Origin: Chamaelirium japonicum
Taxonomy: Eukaryota; Streptophyta; Magnoliopsida; Liliales; Melanthiaceae
Assembly (NCBI GenBank): GCA_947650365.1
Contig: OX393549.1
Location: 83,824,362 to 83,888,361, forward strand
DNA: 64,000 bases
Direction: 5' to 3'
The notes beneath the pieces were generated by a model that did no database searches, had not been told where the DNA came from, and saw only the letters and a program-made list of their open reading frames with translations. This document shows, piece after piece, positions 21,901 to 32,133 of this stretch; position 1 is the stretch's first letter; each line of letters starts with the position of its first letter. The translations under genes were made by a program, and so were the position numbers.

Positions 21901-24900
21901 TAAATTACAATATGCAACCCTTTTATAAACCCATAACAACCGTCAAAAACCTTCCTAGTGCTCTCTTTCGGTTGGGACTCCTGGAAATTGTTTTTCCTGA
22001 AGGACTAGCCAAAAATCCCTTGTGTCAGATTAGGAATAAGGGGAGAGAATGTGCGTATAGATGAAGAGGTTAAAGCCGATTCAGTATGGTATGTGGTAGG
22101 ATGGATGCAGTGTGTTTTTATATCATACTGTCATCATGAAAAAAAACTTCTATATCTTTTCCAGCATCTTGTGTTTCCTCACTTAAAAAGTGATACAGTC
22201 AGCAAAGATCCACCATGGGCACTTTTATGGATCATTTAAGGCATAAGTATGCATTAACCACTTCTAATCATAAGTGGAAAAATTAAGTCTGTCTTGATCT
22301 TTACTAATGGGATATCCGTTGACCTTATCTATAGCAATCGGATTGCCCATCATCACGGTTGATAGCTCCATTCAAGATATACCATGAGTTCATCGAACCA
22401 CTTACCCATCTTCTTCTCTTTCAATCAACCTTGGCAATGATTCACACTTCATTAATAGGAATAAAGCCGCATTAGCCAGAACGGTTTGCTGTGAGAAGGA
22501 GGCCATTTTGATATAAAATGAAATCCAAAAGCTCAATTTACAGAAGTAATTGTTCTGGAAATAGTTTTGATAAGTCCAATTAATAGGAGGGAAATCTAGG
22601 AACTAATGGAGGAGAGGTAGAAAAAAGAGAGCTAAATTTCATTCCAGCATTAAAATTTGGACAAATTCCAACAATCCCTTCTGAAACTTAGTAATTGCCA
22701 CTTAATTCACTGATGTTTTTGGACAATCGTTTAGCTACATCATTCTAATGCATATAGTAACTCCACCAAAATATGGCATGGTTAGAGAGTTTTCATTAGG
22801 AAAAAAGTAGCCTTTGTAAAACAGTGCAAGTATTTCCATTGTAAATGCTTTATTTTATTTTAATATATTGGTAGGGATCTAGGACAACCCTCCTCCCCAT
22901 TCATTGAGAGGGAATCTCAAAAAAAAAAAAAAAAAAAACAGTGCAAGCGTATGATATTAAACTCTGACTGATCCAGCCAATTATCTATTTTTGTTGCTTA
23001 TATAACCCCATGATAATCCTGTATATCAGTCCTCACTTCTATCTTAAAAGGTTTAAAGGATGTTGTTATGTACTTGCTTGATTCCAATCATTCTCGTCCA
23101 TATCATCCACATCTTTTTCATCCTCTACTCTGGATGGTGCAAAAAAACTTCACAGGAGCTACATGATTGGGAAATCGAAGCATTTGCCTTTACACGCGAT
23201 ACCCAAGATATAAGTGCTCCTTAATCTGAGACCTCTTCGAAGTCTTCTTCATATATTCCCCTTCAATTTTTCTCCTATAGTGAACCTCATGTGGTCACGA
23301 TAATTTATTTTCAGGTTTGCTATTGCTTCCAGGTGAAGGCCATAACAAGGATGCTTTAACAGGAAATCCCTAGTCAATGATACCAACTTGATCAGATAGG
23401 AGAGGGGAAGGATTTCTTCCTTCAATCACTGTACTTGAATCAATAATAATGGAAAACACAAGTTAATGCAGAGATACTTTTGTGGGGGGAATTGAAAGTT
23501 CCATTTTTTCTCTCTTTGCTTTACTAACACCTGAAATGTGTAAGAAGGGGAAAGCGTTTCCCTTTTATACTTGCGAGCTTTGGATATGTCACAATTGGAG
23601 TCAGATGCTTCCTATTACTTGTAATGATGAAGTTCTTTATATAGTAAAAAATGATATTTGCTTTGCAGTTGTAAGCTCCTATCTACTCTACCTTTGGGAG
23701 CATCTTCAAACTTTTTCTGGTTTAGGAGATATGATCTGGTCAGAATTTACTATCTATTGTAAACTTCGGTTTAATTGAGCGGTTTGGGTGAACAAATGGG
23801 CAAAATGGATTGGATCTTTTATCTAAGTTGTAGAATTTTTTGCTTTGGACATTGTGAAACATGGATGGGCAAAAATACACTCCATAGTCCATACTGAAAA
23901 GCTGCACATCTTGAAAGTCTTGAAAAGGTGGTAGAAGGACCTTATGTGGAACTGTGCACATGAAACGTAATCCACACCTATCCGAGGTACAGCCAATCCT
24001 CGTAGTTCATTTAATAACAAAAACCTCAAGTGATTCTGTTTTAGATTTTAACACAGGGCCTGGTTTGATGGTTATCCCATTTTGATTCTATTTATATGCT
24101 GCATCCGCACATTAAAGAATCATCTATTCATTCAAATTATATAGGGAATTTTGCATCCCCTCCCTAATAAATATTGATATTACAAAAAGTCCCTCACTTT
24201 TCAAGTTTTATAAACAACCCCCTCGATATCTTGATTTTTGCAAAAACACTCATATGAACAACTTTATGACCATTTTACCCTTGGCCATCACAGATGCTCG
24301 TGCATGCAACAGTCGTTGGGGGGAGGAGGAAGGAGACGAGATGATGAGGACGAGAAGGATAGGGATGACGACAACCTGCACAAGCACCAATGGCGACCAT
24401 GCACAGAAAGACCGAGTAGTCCAAGGGTAAAATTGATGTGGAGCAGTACTGCAAGAGCATATTATTGAAGTTGATCTTCCTTGCACTAATCTCGATACAT
24501 GAGTCCAAATTATTTTATTATTTTCGGATTAAAAATAGGATTAAATTTAAAATTTAGATAAGTATAACATTTGTTATCTTTGAGATTTGATTAGATTCAA
24601 ACCTATCTAAATTAGGAAGTTATTATATTTTAGTTAGTTTGAATTTAGAAGATTGTCGTTTTGTTTCCCTATTTAAAGGCGCTAGGTCCCCATTGTAAGG
24701 CAATTGATTTTGATGAATGAAAAATGATAATTATTTGATTTGTATTTCCGTGAGAGAATCCCGAGTGCGTTATTGAGAGAGGATCAAAGAGCGAGAGGTT
24801 CGTCGGTGTGAGGTTGGAATACCATCGGTGCAAGACCGACAACCCCCTCGCCCTTCCATCCCCTCCCCTTCGTTGTTGCCACATCTTCCTGCATCATATT

Positions 24901-27900
24901 TGGTAACAGAGCGAGTTCTTGACAAGTTCCATCTCGTCAATCGATTCGTTGGGCATCATAAAAGAGAAAGGGATATCAGAGAAAAAAAAGGAAAGAAGAA
25001 AGAGGAGGTAAGGTAAGTACTTGCAAGCTGTGCCATCCCTTTGCCCCTTTCATCCCATAGCCTCACCTGTTGAAACAAAAGAGGGTCAACACCAAAAACC
25101 TACAAAGAAACCCTAGTCCCATAGTCATATTCAATTACTTTTCTGCCCTTGTTATCTTGACTTTAGATCTCCAATTCAAGGGCTTCAAACCGCCCGTACA
25201 GTTTGGAAAAATTGTACAACCATTCACTTAAGTGGCTGAACCCGACTTGTTAATTCAGATCCAACTCGAATTGGAATCCGACTTGATAACTTCAAAGACT
25301 CATAAATTTTGACCCGCATATCGGAATCCGACGATCCAAATATCAAACTTGCATGATTTTTCGAAACCGATCCACTCGTGCCTTCTGTATCTTGATCTGG
25401 TAGGCCCAACTATCCAGAATTATGACTCTGACCTTCCATACTTGCTCGATTCATGCCAATAAATCCCTTTATTCCTTTCACGCAACTAACACGGAAGTCT
25501 ACAAGCGGTTCATCCATCAACTCCATGAATATCCACTTAGTCTCTTTCGTTCTCCATCGTCCAGTTTGGAGCTAGCTATTCATTCCCATTCCCTCGTTGG
25601 AGAACGAGTCACCTCTCTCGGCCTATCGAAGAAACCATTCACCGACTAGGTTTTGTGTATGCACCTACGACCAGAGATCACAGAGCTCGAAACACTAGTC
25701 TCGACGACATCGAGGATCAATTAGCATGGCCACGACTGTGGAACGAGGAGCTTGTTAGATGCCAGAGCTGAACTGAGTTCTTCCATTCCTTATCCAGTAG
25801 GAAGCCTTAGTCTCCTACGGCTACAGGGTCTCCATCGCCGACGGTTCCACCTGCAACAGTGCCATTAGTACATCCACTACCACCAGAGGAGTCCGCTCGT
25901 GCCACCACCTGCGGTGCTTGCACCGTCGGTCCCACCTCTGCCTCCAGCGCTACCCGCTGAGGTGCCTCCACCACGTGTCCACCTCCAGTGCTACTTGCTG
26001 AGGTGCCTCCACCACTTGTGGAGTCCCTGTATGCAACCTTACCTTCAGCGGAGCCTTCTGCACCGGTCAGACTTGCAGCGCAGGCAATGGCACCACCGAG
26101 ACCTCTATTTCTGATTCCGGATGTGGTCGATTTCCTCGGTCTCGATCGACTGAAGCTTGTGTCCCCACTGCAAGATCAGGTTCTTCTCAAGAGCTATATA
26201 TGTGTGGATGTGGTCTCGTTAGTGCCTACTGCAAAGGGTGGGCTCCACTTTTCGTGCCATCATCATCCACCCCGATCGTATATGGTTCCACAGCATCGCT
26301 GACAAACATTTCCTGTAGGACGCCAAAGCTAACCATTATGTGGTGCTTCTGCATGTATGGGGCCTCTACCACCAGCTGTTGATGCTGATCAGTTACTGGG
26401 GAAGCCCCAATGATTGAGGTGACATTGCTCCTTGTCTTGGCTTCATAAACTTGAGGTCGAGTTCTTTCGTAGCGGGAGAGTATGATGCGGAGTAGGATCA
26501 CAGGAGCACGTTATCGAAGTTGATCTCCCTTGCAAGGGTCTTGATACACGAGTTCAAAATATTTTATCATTTTTGGATTAAAAATAGGATTAAATTTGAA
26601 ATTTAGATAAGTGTGATAGTTGTTATCTTTGGGATTTGATTAGATTCAAACCTATCTAAATTAGGAAGTTATAATATTTAGTTAGGTTTGAATTTAGAAG
26701 ATTATCCTTTTGTTTTCCTATTTAAAGGCACTAGGCCCCCATTGTAAGACAGTTGATTTTGATGAATGAAAAATTACCTTTGTATTCTTGTGAGAGGATC
26801 CCGAGTGCATTCCTGAGATAAAATCGAAGATCGAGAAGCTCGCCGGCGTGAAGTCGGAATGCCGTCAGTGCGAGGCCGACAATTCCCTCACCCTTCCATC
26901 CGCTCCCCTTCGCTGTTGCCACATCTCCCTACATAAAAAACAAGGGGGTTATTGATAAAACTTAAAAAGTGACAGGGTTATTCATAATATCAATATTTTC
27001 AGCAGGGTGTATGGCAAAATCCCAAATATTTACTTTAAGGTGGCATATAAGTTGTGACCTTTTTTTATTTGAATGATAAGCTCCTTTTTTTAATAGCATT
27101 TAAATTTCATTTTTCTATCAACAGTGCTCGTGTCAAGGATCGTCAAAGCAGAGAATTGTCATCAAATTCTAGCGATGATTATCACTGCCAGGTAATAGTT
27201 GTCTTGGTTTAATGTGTCTTGATCAGTTAATATAACCATTATCAACTATTATTTCCATTCTGATTCATTGATTGTCGTTTTTGTTCTTTCACTATGGTGG
27301 TTAGGTGAAAAAGCAATTGGAGCTGGCCCTACACATGCGTGAAGAGCTTCAAAAAGAGGTGGTCAATTGTTAATATTATTCATTTAAACACATGCATACT
27401 TTGGAGATGCAATTCCTATTTTTTAAACTAGTTCAATCACTCTGTTGGAGTACCATAAGCTAGATGGCATATTATAATTTGCAGGTTTAGCTTTTCTCTA
27501 TTGACAAGAAAGCATGCTGTTAATTATAAATCAATGCCAAATCTTAATGTCTGAAAGTTTTCAAAGCTTACCTTTTTATAGGGAAAAAATATTTCTTTGA
27601 CCTTCATAGCCATGCAACATCACAATCTAGTACTGGTTTGTCTTTGGCTATAGGTTTTTGAATTCTTCCATAATCTGCCAGTTAGAATGGACAGGAGAGA
27701 ATAAAATCATAACCACTGAACAACCATTTCTATTAATATGGAAGGATTTAGGCATCCTTCTGTATTTTGTTCCGTTTAAGACTTGGCATCCTCTTTCTAA
27801 TCCTTCCATGCAAAATTGATCCTCTGTTCTTAACTCAGGCTTGTTTATTGCACGTACCTATACCATCTTATTCGTCTTTTCTGCATTTTTTCCATTATTG

Positions 27901-30900
27901 CATTAGTTGCTTAGTTTCAGTTGGCTTATTTCTAGCTCTAAGCTTCCAGTTTCAGCACACATCCACCCCATCAACACTCGAGCGTTGACCATATTTCCCT
28001 CCCAAAAATGTATACACATGTTATTTTAGAAACGTTATTTTGTTACAATTTTTACTCACAATCATCACAAGCATGTAGTCATGTATTACTAGGAGTCTGT
28101 ATTATAGACCGAGGTAGGTCCACGGTTTAGTTTAATTTCATTTTCAGTTAGCCTGTCAATGTGTGCTACATAAGTTGGACTAGTTATGTTTTTATGATGT
28201 TTTTCACCCGTGGTGTGTGGGACCCATTTATGTGACTGCTAAACCAATTAGTCACTTTAAGTTATGGTTTTAGACATGTGATTAAATATATTAAATGGAG
28301 TGCCAAGATGATGCTATCCAACAATGATATTGAAACCTACGTCAATGTCTTTCCTATCACGTGAGTTTCCTCTTTATCTCCCAGTATTCTCTTTCCCTGG
28401 AATGATAACTCACTTGCAGCCCTCACCTCTTTCAACTTTTGAGATTTGTAATGTAAAATTTCCCACAGTTAAAGGTTATCTTTTGCCACTTTTAAATTTC
28501 AAAATTTGAAATTCAAAACTCATCGGTGGTTAATGGCAGCTCCTCATTTTTTTAGTTTTCAAATCTTGAAATCAAAACCCCTTCGATTATTCTCTTTTTC
28601 TTAAAAATAAAGAGAAGTAAAATAGGGGTATTGAAGCAGAAAAGGAAAGAGTCGATCCGTGTTGAAGAGGTCCTGATGTCCCTTTACTCGTCAGATCCCT
28701 ATCCACCGCCTTTCTAAGCCATTGACATTTCAATCTTGTAGTGTGAGGCTGTGGACAAGGCGTTCAGGAGTTTGGGCTCTACACAGCTTGGAGAACTTCC
28801 TGAATATCCGAAATGTGCACACAGTTTCTCGATGGGTTCTATTTCACTTCTTACTCCTGTCCTTTCTTCTTCCTTTGGCCACCCTTCTTCCCTACCATTC
28901 TTCTACATTTTAGTAACTACATGCAGAAATCATTTTTTTCCTAGTTAGGACTATTTTATTGTATTTTACATAATTATCGATTGTCCTAATCCTTGACTTT
29001 GGAGGGAATCATCTTGGTTTATTGTTCTGCTTAAAGAAGGATTCTAACTTATTGTGTGTTAGTTTGTAAGTAGACTTAAATATGCGCTCTTGGTGAGTAA
29101 TTGATTTTTGTTATTGTATGTTTGTTGATGCTCCCTTGTTGCATGAATTTAAATTGCATGACCAACAAGGTAGGTCTCCCTACTTGCCAAGTGTCAACTG
29201 ATCGTTCGGCTTCTTGGCATGCTCCTCTCTTGCCAAATTGCCATTGTTTATTGTTAGATTTTCGGCACCAATTTTAGAAGGATGGCGCCAGTTAAACAGC
29301 TGATAAAAAACGCATACCAATCTTCGGTATGATCGACCCCATCTTGATGGTGTAGGACAAGGAATCAAGGATGACAGTGACGATGATGAGTGTGCGTTTC
29401 TGGTTTTTGAGGGAAAATTTGTTTGTAACCTCGTCTGTTAAGTGTTAACCCAAATAGACTTAATTGTTGTAAAATAATTAATTTGGAAATCCCACCTAGA
29501 GATTATGAATGCTCTTCTTCACCTTTTCCACTCTTTCTAGTTCTGTTGGTTTAGCCTTCTACATTGTTCTGTGGTCATTAAAGGACTTCTTTTCAGTGGG
29601 GAAGTCGTGACATGGACCTCCATCTTCGTTATCACTAATGGTAAAAAATAAACAATTTGGAAAGACCTAACTAAATGAACAAAAGCATACATGCACATAG
29701 GTCTTGTAGGAAATCTCTGCATAATAGTTTTCTTTAGTATAATTTAAAACTTTCTCCTCCCTACTCTAGTAACTGAGTCAAAACCTATGCTTTAGTTGTC
29801 TCACTCTTTTTGTGCTGCTACTAGCCTACTTCTAGTGAGACTGGAATTCCTTTGAACCAACACTCTCCTCTATAGCTAAGAACTTGTGATGCAGGACGAC
29901 TGTGGTTATGCCCTAAATATGTCACAGATTAGATTAGAGAGCAAATTATCAACTAGCAATTTAAAATATGAGTATTGGCCAATCAAACTTCAATTATTCA
30001 ACAAAATATCAATCACTGCATGTGGAATACCATAGACAAAATCGCTAAAGGTATTGCAATTTTTTTTTGGTTAAGATACAATTAATCGGTTGTAAGTAAA
30101 GACTTCTGCTAGGCTAGAGTATTGATAATTCATCTAGAAGACTCAAATTATCCCAATATTTGAAAGGAAAATATAATATGCTCAAATAGTTGTTTGTCAA
30201 AGGCATCGGCTCATGTAATGTAACTATGTAAATATTCTAAGAAAACAAATAACAAAAGAATTTTCCCAATCTCCCGGTGATGTGGTAGTCGGAGAGATCG
30301 ATAAGTCAATTGGTGAGTACTATTGGCTCACCTGTCACTATGGATGTGCCTACGGCCAATGGTAGGATGGTTTTTGCTTGATGCTGTGTGAAGGTGAAGC
30401 ATGGGGATGAGCTTCCCGACGTGGTGAAGGCGAGAAAAGAAGTTGGCTCGGTGAGTTTCTTTCAACCCGTAATGTATGATTGCAACCTACGAGTTGCATG
30501 GTTTGCCTTTTGTTTAGCCATGGAGAAGGTGATTGCTTCAAAAAAAGGGTGCAAAACAATGGGCCAGTTGTAGAGGGTTGTATGCAGGTTGGATTGAGGA
30601 GCAGTGGTCCCCGAGTCCTAGAGCTTCATAGGAGAGAAATGGCCAAACAAGCATGGCAGCTAGGCCTGTCAATTAGGCCCTCTCAGAAGGGCACTCGACC
30701 CTGCCCGGTTCGTAAAAGCTCATCGAAAACCCCGTCCGTTAAAGCCCTTCCATAACCCGACCCGGCCCGGTGTTTTTATTCCAGAGGGCCGAGCCCGGGC
30801 TTAGTATTTTATGGCCTGACCCGGCCTATTAGCAAACGTTACTCGATATGGTCCGGCCTCAATCCGGAGAATCCTAAATACAGAGATGTTGAATAGTGCT

Positions 30901-32092
30901 CTCTTTGATGCACTTTAGGAGAAACACCTCATATTACCATGATTTTAATTAGGATTAACAGTCTTTTGCCTCCAAGGGACAACCGAGAAAACACGAGTCA
31001 AGCTTAGTAACAACACCATCACAGTTGTTACCCATCTCGGGTCCGAATTCTTAATGTTCAGCAAGACTCTCCTCTGTTTTACTACAAGTGATCTCTCTCT
31101 CCACCTTGGTGATGGGAATTCGGAGTTTTTTGAGGGAGTCGACACCGATGTCTGGTGAAAGTGGGGGTGGCCATCATATCGTTCGTCACCATAAACTCGA
31201 ACAAACTCTTTTGGTATATACTCGAACAAGCTCTTCTTTGCAACGTTCAAAAGTTCAAGGCAAATTATAATTGGCTAGATATATTTAGTAGAGCTACCTA
31301 AATAGGCCCGAGCCCTCAAAGGATTGGGCTAGGGTTGAAGGTGTTTAGGCCCTTAACCAAGGCCGGGCCCGGGCTCCGCTTGTATATGTAAGGGTTGGGC
31401 CTAGGCTTACTTAGGCTCGGCCCTAGCTCGGCCCGTTGACTGTCGTAATGGTAGCCTGTTGGCAGAGGTAGAACAGGGCCAAAGGTATTTAATAGAGTCT
31501 CAGATCAAGCACTGGTTGGTCCGACTGTAGAGAATGCAAGCAGAGCTTATGTGGACAAAGTGATTGGTGTTATTCCTAAACTAGACCCTCGGGCCTCTGG
31601 GTCAAGATATGAGGCCTTGGTGGCCCTGGATGAGCGAGTTATCCCTGTGGGATTTGCAAGTGCTGAGGAGCCTAGGAATGTTGATAGTGAAGCAGAGATT
31701 TGCCAAGGAGCCTAAGAATGTTGACAATGAAGCAATTGCTGAACCCTCAAACTATGTTTTCTCCACTTAACGTTCAGTGTCGTGACTTTAATTTTCCTCC
31801 ACACAATTTTGTCTCCATTTCAGTTCACACCTTACAACCATTCTACCTCAGGTTACATGTATACTAGTAAATGTCCGTGCACGTCGGCACTCGGACAGCC
31901 GCCTACGGCGGCGACGTGCCTGGCACTCAGACGGCCGCCTTTGGCGGCCGCGGCTGCCTTTAGGGTGTGATTCACTTGTTAGACAGAGAGAGTACCAGTT
32001 AACCTTCCAAAAAAAGTACTAATTAACATCAAATGTCCATTAAATGTCATTGAATAGGTATTTATCATCTTTATAGTAGATTTTTTTTAATA

Positions 32093-32133
<41 letters not shown>

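Larger units (their letters stand above)
24434..26933 (+). mobile_element. Small non-autonomous LTR retroelement nested in the MITE
   Basis: 2,500 bp with LTRs at 24434-24893 (460 bp) and 26483-26933 (451 bp), both starting TGATG-GGAG and ending CT(G/A)CA. Just inside the left LTR is TTGGTAACAGAGC, close to the initiator-Met tRNA complement, and before the right LTR is the purine tract agcgggagag, so it reads on the plus strand. The 1.6-kb interior has only short Pro-rich ORFs and no gag or pol motif. Its size lies between TRIMs and small LARDs. The LTRs are clearly diverged (an old insertion), and the target duplication (aaaat/taaaa) is unclear. Confidence 0.7.
24143..27023. mobile_element. 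Foldback MITE in intron 3, split by a small LTR element
   Basis: The left end gggaattttgcatccc and the right end reversed gggattttgccatacaccc begin long inverted arms. In the left arm, ttgatattac, cacttttcaagttttat and aacccccc-like blocks return in reverse order at 26940-27000. The inner arms also pair: attttacccttgg at about 24273 against ccaagggtaaaat at 24421-24433. The right inner arm is interrupted at 24433 by the LTR element, and the arm resumes at about 26934. Without the insertion the MITE would be about 380 bp. Confidence 0.65.

Noticed and set aside
22860-22940. A-run as the tail of a SINE
   Set aside because: No tRNA-like promoter boxes or target duplications found upstream; left as unclassified intron.
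23340-23420. gataccaacttgatcag as a possible minus-strand PBS of another LTR element in intron 3
   Set aside because: Only a short match, and no pair of LTRs could be found around it.
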